Shown here in pieces: positions 9,156 to 18,201 of a DNA stretch of 64,000 nt (positions within the stretch are counted from its first letter, which is position 1; every line of letters starts with the position of its first letter). Location of the stretch: NCBI GenBank assembly GCA_034423195.1, contig DAOUIZ010000037.1, positions 21,383-85,382 of the forward strand, written 5' to 3'. This DNA is from CATOSK01 sp034423195 (GTDB lineage Bacteria > Chloroflexota > Dehalococcoidia > Lucifugimonadales > UBA3495). The position numbers and the translations under genes were made by a program. A model generated the notes under the pieces. The model searched no databases. It was not told the DNA's origin and saw only the letters and a program-made list of their open reading frames with translations.

Positions 9156-10874
9156 ATGCCCAAGGCCAATGAGCTCATACTCCAGGCCCTTGAGGAAGCA
9201 GGCGTTGAGTACGTCTTCGGCATTCCCGGGGGCGGGACCGGACAGATTTTCAACCTCCTGCACGGAAAGGAAGACCGGATCAGGGCCATCCTGTGCCGCC
9301 ATGAGCAGACGGCGGCTATCATGGCCGACGCCTACGCCCGCGCCAGCGGAAAGCCGGCGGTGGTGATGGGCCAGGGACTGTTCATCGGCTCCAATGCCGC
9401 TTTCGGTATCATGGAATCCATGTTGAGCAGCTCGCCGATGCTGGTTCTCACCGACACTTCGGATGGCGGTTCAGCGCAGCATCCGGCCAACCAATCGGGA
9501 GCCGGAGAGTACGGCAGCATCGACCTGCAAAACATCTTCAAGTCGATGACGAAGTACACCACCCTGGCCACCAGCCCCAAGGAGGCTGTGGTGGGGACCC
9601 AGTTGGCCTTGAAGCACGCCACCAGCGGGCGGCCTGGCCCTGCCGCCGTCGTCATGCGGAGCGCCTCCATCGGAGGGGAAGTCGACCTGGAGGCTCCCCC
9701 CTTCATTCATCCCACCGGCGGCTACCTGAATACGGCGAAACCGCAGAGTTCTCCCCAAGACATCCAGCGGGCCGTGGACATCCTGGCATCATCCCGCAGG
9801 CCGGTCCTGGTGGCTGGCAACGGGGTCCATGTTGCCGAAGCCCACGAGCAGCTCCAGCGTTTGGCCGAAATGTGGAACGCCCCCGTAGCCACCAGCTATA
9901 AAGGAAAGAGCGCAATTTCCGAGACGCACCCCTTGTCCCTGGGAATGGTCGGGGTCTACGGACAGGCGGCGGCCAACCAGGTGGTGGGTGAAGCGGATAC
10001 TGTGGTCATCGTCGGTGCCAAGCTGAGCCCGCAGGATACAGTCAGGGAAAGTCCCAATGTGTTCAACCCCCGGCAGCAGCACATCATCCAGATAGACATC
10101 GACGACCGGAACGCGGGGTGGACCTTCCCCATTGAGCTTGGTTTGACCGGCGACGCCGGCGCCATCATCGACCAGCTGCTGGATGCTTCGGGAGAGATAG
10201 CCGCGAATACGGCAACTCAAAGGGAGGAATGGGCGGGAAGCCTCTCTCGAAAAAAGGCCGACCGCGGCTTTTACAGCGACCCGTCGCTGGGGATCGAATG
10301 TTCTCCCGTGACGCCCCAGCGTTTGGTTGCAACGCTCCAGGAGACCCTTCCGGCGGATACGGTCTTTTCCCTGGATGCGGGCAACAACCGCACCTGGATG
10401 GCCCACTTCTACCAGGCCCAGCAGGCCAAGACCTTCTTTGCGCCGGGTGGTACGGCGGGAATGGGTTGGGGCCTTCCGGCGGCCGTTGCCCTCAAGCTGG
10501 TGTACCCCGACCGGCCGGTATGCTGCGTCACCGGAGACGGCGGCTACATGATGACGGTGAACGCCCTGTCAACCGCAGTCCAGTACGACCTGCCCATTCT
10601 GTGCGTGGTCTTCAATGACAGCGCCTTGGGAATGGTGCTGGACCACCAGGAGCCTGGCCGTGAGATTGCATCCGAATTCGTCCAGACGGATAACGGAGCC
10701 GTCGCCCGGGGAATGGGAGCTTTCGGCGTCCAGGTGAACGACTCCCGGGACCTTCCCGACGCCATCCGTGAAGCGCAGGCATCGGGCCTGCCGGCAGTGG
10801 TGGACGTCATCGTCGACCGGGAGCCCAGCCCCGACGATTGGCGGGCCGACCTTCGCACCGCGGGAGAGACCTAG
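9156..10874 (+). CDS. TPP-dependent acetolactate synthase-like enzyme (paralogue 2)
   Basis: A 572-aa protein starts at ATG 9156, shortly after AAGGAGG. The catalytic glutamate is E50 in LCRHEQTAAIMADAYARASG. The C-terminal TPP/Mg motif is GDGGYMMTVNALSTAVQYDL ... FND, the classic GDG...N pattern. The N-terminal FGIPGGGTGQIFNLL is like benzoylformate decarboxylase/IlvB-type proteins. It is followed after 45 bases by an ADP-forming acyl-CoA synthetase, suggesting a two-gene operon acting on a 2-oxoacid or an acyl-CoA thioester. The exact substrate is not recognisable. Confidence 0.85.
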   Translation: MPKANELILQALEEAGVEYVFGIPGGGTGQIFNLLHGKEDRIRAILCRHEQTAAIMADAYARASGKPAVVMGQGLFIGSNAAFGIMESMLSSSPMLVLTDTSDGGSAQHPANQSGAGEYGSIDLQNIFKSMTKYTTLATSPKEAVVGTQLALKHATSGRPGPAAVVMRSASIGGEVDLEAPPFIHPTGGYLNTAKPQSSPQDIQRAVDILASSRRPVLVAGNGVHVAEAHEQLQRLAEMWNAPVATSYKGKSAISETHPLSLGMVGVYGQAAANQVVGEADTVVIVGAKLSPQDTVRESPNVFNPRQQHIIQIDIDDRNAGWTFPIELGLTGDAGAIIDQLLDASGEIAANTATQREEWAGSLSRKKADRGFYSDPSLGIECSPVTPQRLVATLQETLPADTVFSLDAGNNRTWMAHFYQAQQAKTFFAPGGTAGMGWGLPAAVALKLVYPDRPVCCVTGDGGYMMTVNALSTAVQYDLPILCVVFNDSALGMVLDHQEPGREIASEFVQTDNGAVARGMGAFGVQVNDSRDLPDAIREAQASGLPAVVDVIVDREPSPDDWRADLRTAGET

Positions 10875-10919
10875 ACTCTAACCTGGAACAATAGAACCAG
10901 CCTGTAGGAGTGATTTTTC

Positions 10920-13046
10920 ATGGCGACCTGGAGTGACAGTCAACTCGCCTCGATCCACAAGATGTTGAACCCGGAGTCGGTGGCCATCGTGGGCGCGACG
11001 CCCAGGATGCAGTACGGCGGGCGGTTCCTGAATGCAATGCTCCAGTCGTGCCAGGACCGGGTGAGGATCTATCCGGTCAACCCCAACTACGATGAGATTA
11101 TGGGGGTCAAGGCCTACCCCAGCGTCAGCGAACTGCCGGAAGGGCCGGACCTCGTGGGAATCGTCGTCCCCTACAACCGGGTGCTGGACGTGCTGAAGGA
11201 GAGCCACGAGAAGGGAGCCAAGTCCGCTGTCATCATCTCTGCCGGGTTTTCTGAGCGCGGCGAGGATGACCGGAGCGACCTGCAGGGCGAGCTGAGCCGC
11301 TTTGCCCGGGAATCAGGGCTGCGGTGTAGCGGCCCCAACTGCCTCGGGCTGGCCAACGTGCGCGACAACATCTGGGCCAGCTCCTCCTCCCGCGGGTCCG
11401 ACGGACTCACCGGCCCGGTGGGCCTCATCTGCCAGAGCGGGGCCTCCGCCTTCGGCCCCTTCCTGACCCGGGCGGTGGAGGAAGGGATCGGGTTGAGCCA
11501 CATCATCTCCACCGGCAACGAGGCTGACCTGGACTTCTGCGACTTCGCCCGCTACCTGCTGGACGACGACGGGGTCAAGGTAATCGCGGGCTTCGTGGAG
11601 GGATTCAAGGACGCCCGCAAGTTCACCGAGGTCGCCAAGCTCGCGGCGGAGCGGGGCAAGCCCATTGTCCTGATTAAGATCGGCAGGTCCGACCTCGGAG
11701 CTCGGGCGGCCCGCTCCCACACGGCGGCTCTGACCGGATCGGATGCAGTATACGACGAGATGTTCGCCCAATACGGCGTCATCCGGGTCCAGGACTACGA
11801 CGAGCTTCTGGAAGTCTCCCATCTGCTGGCCAACCTTCCCAGGCCCAGCCAAAAGGGTGTGGCGGTGGTCTCCCACTCCGGAGGCATCAGCTCGCTTACG
11901 GCGGACATGTGCGGACAGGCGGGACTGGACCTCCCCCTGCTGACGGACCGGGCCCGGGACGGAATCAACGGGGTGCTGAAGGGGTTCGGCTGGGCCGCCA
12001 ATCCATCTGACGTGACCGGTTTCGCCAACAGCGAGTCCTTCCCCGAGATTATGGACTTCCTGATTTCCGAGCCGACGGTCGGCAACCTGGTGGTCGCCAG
12101 CGCGGGAGCGGATGCCCAGGCGGAGCAGGTGATTGCCCAGCGGGACGCCAGCGACAAGGGAGTGGCGTTTCTCTGGACTGGTACCCGGGGAGCCACGGCG
12201 GGGTTGCCCAAACTGAAGGAAGCCGGGATACCCGTATTCTACGTGCCGGACAAGCTCGCTATGGGCCTCAAGTCCCTGCTCGACTACCACGAGTGGCTGG
12301 AGGGACGGAACGCCAACGGATTCGGCGACGCTCCGGCGATGAACGGGGACCAGAACGCGGCCGTGGCAAGGGTCACCGGCCTGGGCCGGCCGTCGCTGAC
12401 GGAGTATGAAGGAAAGCAGCTGATTGCCGAGTGGGGGATCCCGGTTACCAAAGAGGAAGTTGCCGGATCAGCGGCTGAGGCGGCCGACGCGGCCCAGCGC
12501 ATCGGGTACCCGGTGGCCCTGAAAGTGAACTCCCCCGACATCCTGCACAAGACCGAGGCGGGAGGTATCCGGCTGCATCTGAAAAACGGGGCAGAGGTCA
12601 GCGACGCCTTCAGCGAGATAATGGAAGGGGCGCGTCGGTATGACCCCCAGGCCAGGGTTGAAGGCGTCCTGGTCCAGGAGATGGTGAGCGGCGGCGTTGA
12701 GGTGATCGCCGGAATCAACTACGACACCCAGCTGGGGCCGGTGGTGCTCTTTGGTACCGGCGGAGTGATGGTGGAGGTCTACAACGACGTGGCGGTGCGG
12801 CACTGCCCCATCACCAGGGCGGAAGCGCTGGAGATGGTCCACCAGGTCAAGGGAGTCAGGCTGCTGCAGGGCTTCCGGGGCGCCCCGGAAGCGGACATCG
12901 ACGCGCTGGCCGACACCCTGCTGCGGGTCTCCCAGATGGCCGTCAACCTGGAAGGAAAACTGTCGGAGCTGGACATCAACCCCCTCATGGTGATGCCCAA
13001 GGGCGAGGGAGTTAAAGTAGCCGACGCCCTGGCCGTGCTTCAGTAG
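10920..13046 (+). CDS. Acyl-CoA synthetase (ADP-forming), acetate--CoA ligase family
   Basis: A 708-aa single-chain enzyme of the ACD family, which interconverts acyl-CoA + ADP + Pi and acid + ATP + CoA. The N-terminal CoA-binding domain starts SVAIVGATPRMQYGGRFLNA. The ligase-like domain carries ISTGNEADLDFCDFARYLLDD and the phosphohistidine motif ARSHTAALTGSD (about residue 264). A C-terminal ATP-grasp domain starts near LTEYEGKQLIAEWGIPVT (about residue 492), with HKTEAGGIRL. The alpha and beta parts are fused, as in many bacteria. A TAGGAG ribosome site precedes ATG 10920. The close upstream TPP enzyme suggests a shared pathway in which this protein charges or discharges the acyl group. 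Confidence 0.88.
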   Translation: MATWSDSQLASIHKMLNPESVAIVGATPRMQYGGRFLNAMLQSCQDRVRIYPVNPNYDEIMGVKAYPSVSELPEGPDLVGIVVPYNRVLDVLKESHEKGAKSAVIISAGFSERGEDDRSDLQGELSRFARESGLRCSGPNCLGLANVRDNIWASSSSRGSDGLTGPVGLICQSGASAFGPFLTRAVEEGIGLSHIISTGNEADLDFCDFARYLLDDDGVKVIAGFVEGFKDARKFTEVAKLAAERGKPIVLIKIGRSDLGARAARSHTAALTGSDAVYDEMFAQYGVIRVQDYDELLEVSHLLANLPRPSQKGVAVVSHSGGISSLTADMCGQAGLDLPLLTDRARDGINGVLKGFGWAANPSDVTGFANSESFPEIMDFLISEPTVGNLVVASAGADAQAEQVIAQRDASDKGVAFLWTGTRGATAGLPKLKEAGIPVFYVPDKLAMGLKSLLDYHEWLEGRNANGFGDAPAMNGDQNAAVARVTGLGRPSLTEYEGKQLIAEWGIPVTKEEVAGSAAEAADAAQRIGYPVALKVNSPDILHKTEAGGIRLHLKNGAEVSDAFSEIMEGARRYDPQARVEGVLVQEMVSGGVEVIAGINYDTQLGPVVLFGTGGVMVEVYNDVAVRHCPITRAEALEMVHQVKGVRLLQGFRGAPEADIDALADTLLRVSQMAVNLEGKLSELDINPLMVMPKGEGVKVADALAVLQ

Positions 13047-13145
13047 GGAACGCCTCCCAAGGCCAGCCGGACAAAAGGGAGCGCCGGTTGACGGCACGCC
13101 CAGGGCAATCGCATAAAGTCCGACTGGAACCTTTGACCCCTTTTT

Positions 13146-13208
13146 CCGTCATTCCCGCGCTTTCTCCCGTCATTCCCGCGTAGGCGGGAATCCAGACCCC
13201 CGTCGTGC
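13146..13208. repeat. ATTCCCGC hairpin repeat, short form
   Basis: CCCGTCATTCCCGC occurs twice in tandem. The second copy closes as a short palindrome, ATTCCCGC-GTAG-GCGGGAAT, followed by CCAGACCCCC. This appears to be the minimal form of the longer repeats at 24445, 42446, 43437 and 43642, where the loop is enlarged. The gap 13047-13293 holds no gene. Confidence 0.7.
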
Positions 13209-13293
13209 GCCCCCCGCAGTATCGTGTTGGCCGTTCATTGGCTGTTTAACCAAACTGGCAAAGCCTCACCCAGCGTGTGTGTCCTGTTCACAT

Positions 13294-13677
13294 TCAGGCC
13301 TTGGCTGTCAGGGGCTCCAGCACGTCCAGTAGCTCCGCCATGCTGGCCAAGTCCTCCCCGATGGTCACCGGGTCCAGGTCGCCGGTCAGCTCGTAGAAGT
13401 TTACGTGCAGGATCTCCGCCCGCCCGTGCAGGAAAGGAAGGCGGTCGTTGCCGCTTAGGCGGCGGGCCTGGTTCATTACCCGGTGGAAGTGGCTGTGCCG
13501 TTCGTACTCCCAGCCCTGGACGAGGGCCACGGCCTTGGCCATGTGGGCGGCCGCTCCCCAGCCCTTCTCGGATGCCTGGTGAAGGTCTCCGTCGGCCAGG
13601 TACTGGCCGGCCCTGTCGAGGAACTCGTGCGCCTGGGCTGTGTGCCTGGCCGCTTCGTTGCTGTTTCCGTTGACCAT
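13294..13677 (-). CDS. PaREP1/HEPN-like helical protein
   Basis: This 127-aa, probably all-helical protein starts at ATG 13677 after a GAGAAGGA ribosome site. The pattern of an N-terminal helix (HTAQAHEFLDRAGQYLADGD), then LHQASEKGWGAAAHMAKAVA and a histidine-rich HSHFHRVMNQAR, resembles the PaREP1/PaREP8 domain proteins, which are related to HEPN folds. Their molecular role is largely unknown; the family assignment rests on pattern only. It is 47 bases downstream of a flavin-binding protein gene on the same strand and may be co-transcribed with it. Confidence 0.6.
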   Translation of the reverse strand: MVNGNSNEAARHTAQAHEFLDRAGQYLADGDLHQASEKGWGAAAHMAKAVALVQGWEYERHSHFHRVMNQARRLSGNDRLPFLHGRAEILHVNFYELTGDLDPVTIGEDLASMAELLDVLEPLTAKA

Positions 13678-13724
13678 GTCCTTCTCTTATTGGACGCTCT
13701 TGGCCTGAATGTCGACCGGCCCTC

Positions 13725-14144
13725 CTAGTCTGTTTCCTGGAGCACCTCGCCGGAAAGGGCCGTGACCCGCTCGACGTGGACCAGGACTGCGGCTCCGGTG
13801 CGCTCCGGGTCCCGGTCAAGCTCGGCCTGCACGGTGCGGGACATGACATCCTCGCGGACTGGGCCGCTCTCCACGACCTCTGCAGTCCCGTGGAACCGCC
13901 AGTTGATGCGGCGTTCCGCGTTCCGGTAGAACACGACGACCTGGGGATTGTCGGCCACGTTTTCCATGGCCGAGCGGCGGGCGCGTTCCCAGTAAGCCAG
14001 GGTGGTCGGATCATATACCAGGACGCTTCCCTTCATGCTTATCTGGGGCCTCCCGTCGCCCGAGGCAGTGCCCACGATGCAGCAGCAGCCGTCGGCCAGG
14101 GCCTTGTCCAACAGTTCCTGCATTTCTCCGCTTATGTCAATCAA
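13725..14144 (-). CDS. Pyridoxamine 5'-phosphate oxidase-like flavin-binding protein
   Basis: A 139-aa protein with the split-barrel FMN-binding fold of the PNPOx-like superfamily. The strand pattern VGTASGDGRPQISMKGSVLVYDP, then LAYWERARRSAMENVADNPQVVVFYRN, is typical of small general-stress or F420/FMN-binding members rather than biosynthetic PdxH. The TTG at 14144 has GGGGG close upstream; an ATG seven codons in is an alternative start. It lies next to the PaREP1-like gene on the same strand. Substrate and cofactor (FMN, F420 or heme) are not decidable. Confidence 0.75.
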   Translation of the reverse strand: MIDISGEMQELLDKALADGCCCIVGTASGDGRPQISMKGSVLVYDPTTLAYWERARRSAMENVADNPQVVVFYRNAERRINWRFHGTAEVVESGPVREDVMSRTVQAELDRDPERTGAAVLVHVERVTALSGEVLQETD

Positions 14145-14254
14145 TATCCCCCCGTATTTCCGTCATTAGCCGACTCTCGGAGCAATTACGCTGGAAAGCG
14201 AATCGAGGAGCGGCCATGCGTGACCACCGGCAACGGTGGCCGGACTGAATATAG

Positions 14255-14260
14255 TATAAT
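14255..14260 (+). promoter_or_regulatory. Perfect -10 hexamer upstream of the CHAT-TPR gene
   Basis: TATAAT at 14255-14260 stands out in an otherwise GC-rich 294-base gap (14145-14438) without genes. No good -35 lies 17 bases upstream, so this is a weak call. It would give a leader of about 170 bases before GTG 14439. Confidence 0.3.
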
Positions 14261-14438
14261 GCGCTGGATTTCCCGAAAGCTCTCCAGCGCCCTCGACCGG
14301 CCCAAGCCGGGGACCCGGAGGCGCCGGGACAATGCGTAACAGTTACGAATACCGGCCGATTCTAGACCACCGGTTTCCGGTTGGCAACGACAGCGGCGCC
14401 AGTACCGGGGCCAGTCCGGCGTACACCAGGAGCAGGCA

Positions 14439-17400
14439 GTGTCCCAAGCGATTGAGATTCACGACCTACCCGAATCCGGCCAGCTGCAGGTTGTCTACCG
14501 TAAGCCGGACGCCACCCTCGAAGCCCCTCCCTCAGGATTCTCCAACCCGCTTGAACCATTCGACCACCGGGAACTCGACTGGTATTTCCGCGAGTACGCG
14601 GACCAGCCCTTCGGCCCCAGCCAGGCCCGTTCGGAGGCGGTGGAGACCGGGCTGAGAAACCTGGGACGGGTGCTGTTCGAATCAACGTTCAACGCCAACC
14701 CCGAATCGGCCGCCCTCTACGCCCGGGCTTCCCAGGACGGCCTTGCCGAAACCCGCCTGGAAATTCTTTCCTCCCGTCAGGAGTTCCTGACCCTGCCCTG
14801 GGAACTTATGAACGAGACGGAGGCGGGGTATCCGGCCACGCAGATGTCCGGCATCATCCGTCGCGGGCCAACCGAAGCCGCCGGTGAATTCGACGCGGAC
14901 TTGCCGGCGGACCAGCTCAACGTCCTGCTCATCGCCCCCCGACCATCCCTGGAAGACAGCCTCTTCCGGGGAGGCTTGGCCTCCGAGACCGCCGTTGCCC
15001 TGGAGGGCCTGGAGGTGCAGGCCGAACTGGAATACGTCAGCCCCCCCAGCTTCCAGGGCTTGGCGGATGCCCTGCAGGGCAACCCCCGGTATTACCACGT
15101 TGTCCAGCTCGACGGAATCACGGTCGGGGATGAGCCGGGAACGCTGGTCCTGGAAACCGGCGCGGGACCGGAGAAGGTGGAGACTGCCCAATTGGGCCGG
15201 ACGCTGGCATCCGCCCAGGTGCCGGTGGCCTTCCTCACCGGGGCCGGAGACGGGCGCCAGGAATCCTGGGGCACGCTGGCGGGAGTGGCCTCGGACCTAG
15301 CCCACCACGGTGTCCCGGTGGTGGTGTGCCTCCCCTATCCGCTGGCGGACTCGGCCAGCCGGGAAATGTTTGTACGCCGGTTCTACGAGTCCCTGGCTGG
15401 CGGGATGGATGTCGCGGCCAGCGCGGCCGGCGCGCGCAACGCCCTGATGGAGTCGCCGGTGCGGGTGATTCTGTCCGGCAAGCAGGTGATGTGGGACTGG
15501 GTTGCGCCGGTCACCTTCCAGTCCCAAGAGTATTCCCCCCGGGCTATCGAAGGGGAAGAGCCCGACCCGTTGGCCCCGCCGATGCTCCAGCCCCAGCAGC
15601 AGGACGTAAACGTGGAGATGCAGCTTCCCGCACCGGGGGCTTTCGGCCTCCTCGGCAGGCAGGGAGAACTGCACCGGCTGGAGCGAATGTTCACCGAGTC
15701 ACCCACGGTGACGCTGACCGGCCCCACCGGAGGCGGCAAGACGGAGCTCTGCCTGGGCCTGGCCCGCTGGTTCCAGAGGCTTGGCAGGAAACAGCGGCCT
15801 GGCGGGGTGTTCTACACAACCTTCGAGGCTTCCCATCCCTCGGGGCTGGAGCGGATCGTCCATGAAATCGGGACCAGCGTGGCCGGCCTGGAGTTTCCCG
15901 ATTTGAGCCTCGACCAGCAGCGGCAGTGGGTGGTGGAGTACCTGCAGCAGCATCCTTCCCTGCTTATCTGGGACAACGTGGAGAACGCGGCGGGTTTTCC
16001 GTCAGGATCGCCCGGGCTGCTTGAGCCGGAGGAACTGGGCGGGCTGAACGAGTTCATCGCCGGCGTGACCGGTGATGGACAGAGCTGGGTCCTGCTGGCA
16101 ACGCGCAGGGATGGGGAGGACTGGCTGTCCGTCCCCCATCAAACCATGACCCTGCCCGGTCTGCAGGGCGGCGACCGCCGGGAACTGGCTGCCGCGATAC
16201 TTTCCCAGGCCGGCGTTGAGCCGGGCCGGTTGTCCCCGGAAGTGGTGGATGTCATCGACTTCGTCGAGGGCAACCCCCTGGCAATGAAGATCGTCCTGCC
16301 CCGGTTGAAGGACCTGCCCGCCACGGCGCTCCTGGCCGAACTCCAGCGGACGCTGGAAAGCCTTCCCGAGTCGGCCCAGGAAGAAGGCAGGCCGACGGCT
16401 CTCACGGCGGCGATGGAATTTTCCTGGGGAAAGATGTCCCGCCGCAGCCGGACCCACCTCCCCTTCCTCGCCCTGTTCCAGCGGCGGGTGATGATGGACA
16501 TTCTCAACCACATGACCGGCGAGGCCGGGTACAAGGGAGCAATGGGTGAGGAACTGGGCTGGGGAGCGACCCGCACGCTGCTGCGGACGGGAATGGCCGA
16601 TGGCTTCCTCGAAGGGGTATCCCCCAGCGTGTACCAGATTCATCCCGCCTTGCCCTGGTTCTACGGGCGCAAGCTGGGACAGCAGGTGGCAACGGCCCGG
16701 CTGGGAGACTTGGAACAGGAGTACGTCCGGGTCTACGCGGACACGGCGGACTACTTCATGGAGTCCCTCTACGAAAACCAGGACGCCGGCGTCACGGCTA
16801 TCCTGGCTGAGGAGGGCAACCTCACCCAGGCCCTGGGCCTGGCCCTGGAGGCCCGCCATTGGGACAACGCCCAGTTGCTGGTCCAGCCCCTAGCCCAGGT
16901 CTACCGGATGCAGAAGCGTTTCGCAGAGCTGCGGCGCTTGCGGCGGCAGCTGCTGGAAGTCGTCGGCGTCACGGCGGAGGACGCGGCATCCAACGGAGCG
17001 GAGGAATTCTGGACCTACCTGCTGGGCACGGAAGCCAGCGAGTCGGTCGACGTCGGCGATCTGGAGTACGCCGAGGACCTGAACCGCCGGCTGTACGAGT
17101 ACCTCTCCGGCTTGGAGGGAAGCGACCAGGATCCCAGGGTGGCGGCGGTATCCCACCAGTTCGGGCAGATTGCCCTCCGCAGGTTCCGGCTGGACGAGGC
17201 GGCCGGCTGGTTCGAGCAGTCCCTGGGGATTATCGAGAACGGGGAGGACCAGGCGTCCGTGGCCGACGATTACTTCGCCTTGGGACAGGTGAAGCAGCAT
17301 CAGCGCTACTACACCGAGGCCAAGGAGCTGTATCAGAAAGCCCTGGATATCCACCAGCGCCTCCCAGACGAGGAGGAGATGGTCAAGGACTATCGGGCCT

Positions 17401-18113
17401 TGGGAGCCGTGTCCCATCTCAGGTTCGAGTACCAGGAGGCGGACAGCTGGTACCAGCGGGCGCGGGCCATCGTCGAGGAACAGCGCGACGAGGAAACGGC
17501 GGTCCTGATTTTCCATGAGCTGGGGACGGTGTGCCACTCCCAGTACCTTTTCGACGAGGCCATCGACTACTACGAGCAGGCATTGAACCTGGCCGACCGC
17601 CTTGGAATGGAGGCGCAGATGGCCGTGGAGTTCCACTACCTGGGCCTCCTCCAGCAGAACCGGGGCATCATCTACGACGAGGCCGAGGAGTGGTACGTCG
17701 CGGCTATGAACCAGTGGGAATTGGTGGGCAACCGCCGGGCGGTGGGGGATGAGTGCCGCCAGCTTGGAGTCCTGTTCCACGAGCAGAAGCGGTACGAGGA
17801 CGCCGCCAGGTGGTACCACCAGGCGCGGGAGATTTTCGAGGAGCTGGGGGACCTGCTCCGCTCGGCCCGCACCTACGGCCAGCTGGGGATGGTGGCCGAG
17901 GAGCAGGAGGATATTCCGGGGGCCCTGGAGTGGGTGGCTAAGACCTACCAGTTGGCGATGGACTACAACCTTCCCATGGTGGTCCAGGTGAAGGCGCACC
18001 TGGCCCGTCTGCGGGACAAGATGGGGCTGGACGGCTTCGAGCAATGGTGGCAGGACTTCACCGGCGAGCCCGCTCCAACGGACTTGGACGTGGATACCAG
18101 CACGGTTTTCTAG
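14439..18113 (+). CDS. CHAT-like domain, STAND NTPase and TPR protein, protease residues absent
   Basis: A 1,224-aa multidomain protein starts at GTG 14439 after an AGGAGCA site. Residues 1-370 match a CHAT (caspase-like) domain, with the LPWELM strand near residue 123. Where active members have HFxGHG the protein reads YHVVQLDGIT (about residue 220), and where they have the catalytic cysteine (LxAC) it reads VAFLTGAGDG (about residue 263). An NTPase follows, with Walker A GPTGGGKTE (about residue 427) and Walker B LLIWDNVE (about residue 508), typical of STAND/NB-ARC switches. Residues 900-1190 contain about seven tetratricopeptide repeats with LDEAAGWFEQSL/YTEAKELYQKAL-type helices. It is probably a signal-sensing scaffold; function is unknown. 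Confidence 0.82.
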   Translation: MSQAIEIHDLPESGQLQVVYRKPDATLEAPPSGFSNPLEPFDHRELDWYFREYADQPFGPSQARSEAVETGLRNLGRVLFESTFNANPESAALYARASQDGLAETRLEILSSRQEFLTLPWELMNETEAGYPATQMSGIIRRGPTEAAGEFDADLPADQLNVLLIAPRPSLEDSLFRGGLASETAVALEGLEVQAELEYVSPPSFQGLADALQGNPRYYHVVQLDGITVGDEPGTLVLETGAGPEKVETAQLGRTLASAQVPVAFLTGAGDGRQESWGTLAGVASDLAHHGVPVVVCLPYPLADSASREMFVRRFYESLAGGMDVAASAAGARNALMESPVRVILSGKQVMWDWVAPVTFQSQEYSPRAIEGEEPDPLAPPMLQPQQQDVNVEMQLPAPGAFGLLGRQGELHRLERMFTESPTVTLTGPTGGGKTELCLGLARWFQRLGRKQRPGGVFYTTFEASHPSGLERIVHEIGTSVAGLEFPDLSLDQQRQWVVEYLQQHPSLLIWDNVENAAGFPSGSPGLLEPEELGGLNEFIAGVTGDGQSWVLLATRRDGEDWLSVPHQTMTLPGLQGGDRRELAAAILSQAGVEPGRLSPEVVDVIDFVEGNPLAMKIVLPRLKDLPATALLAELQRTLESLPESAQEEGRPTALTAAMEFSWGKMSRRSRTHLPFLALFQRRVMMDILNHMTGEAGYKGAMGEELGWGATRTLLRTGMADGFLEGVSPSVYQIHPALPWFYGRKLGQQVATARLGDLEQEYVRVYADTADYFMESLYENQDAGVTAILAEEGNLTQALGLALEARHWDNAQLLVQPLAQVYRMQKRFAELRRLRRQLLEVVGVTAEDAASNGAEEFWTYLLGTEASESVDVGDLEYAEDLNRRLYEYLSGLEGSDQDPRVAAVSHQFGQIALRRFRLDEAAGWFEQSLGIIENGEDQASVADDYFALGQVKQHQRYYTEAKELYQKALDIHQRLPDEEEMVKDYRALGAVSHLRFEYQEADSWYQRARAIVEEQRDEETAVLIFHELGTVCHSQYLFDEAIDYYEQALNLADRLGMEAQMAVEFHYLGLLQQNRGIIYDEAEEWYVAAMNQWELVGNRRAVGDECRQLGVLFHEQKRYEDAARWYHQAREIFEELGDLLRSARTYGQLGMVAEEQEDIPGALEWVAKTYQLAMDYNLPMVVQVKAHLARLRDKMGLDGFEQWWQDFTGEPAPTDLDVDTSTVF

Positions 18114-18201
18114 CCCGGTAGCCGGTGCATCCCCATTCCAGGGCAGTAATCTGCTATGAGTGAGCTGCCGTCTCAGAGGGCGGCCCCACCGGAGGCAATT
18201 C

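Noticed and set aside
13294..18113. A defence island made of the PaREP1-like, flavin-binding and CHAT genes
   Set aside because: The first two lie on the opposite strand from the CHAT gene, no nuclease, gasdermin or phage-sensing gene is present, and nothing in the sequence ties the three together.
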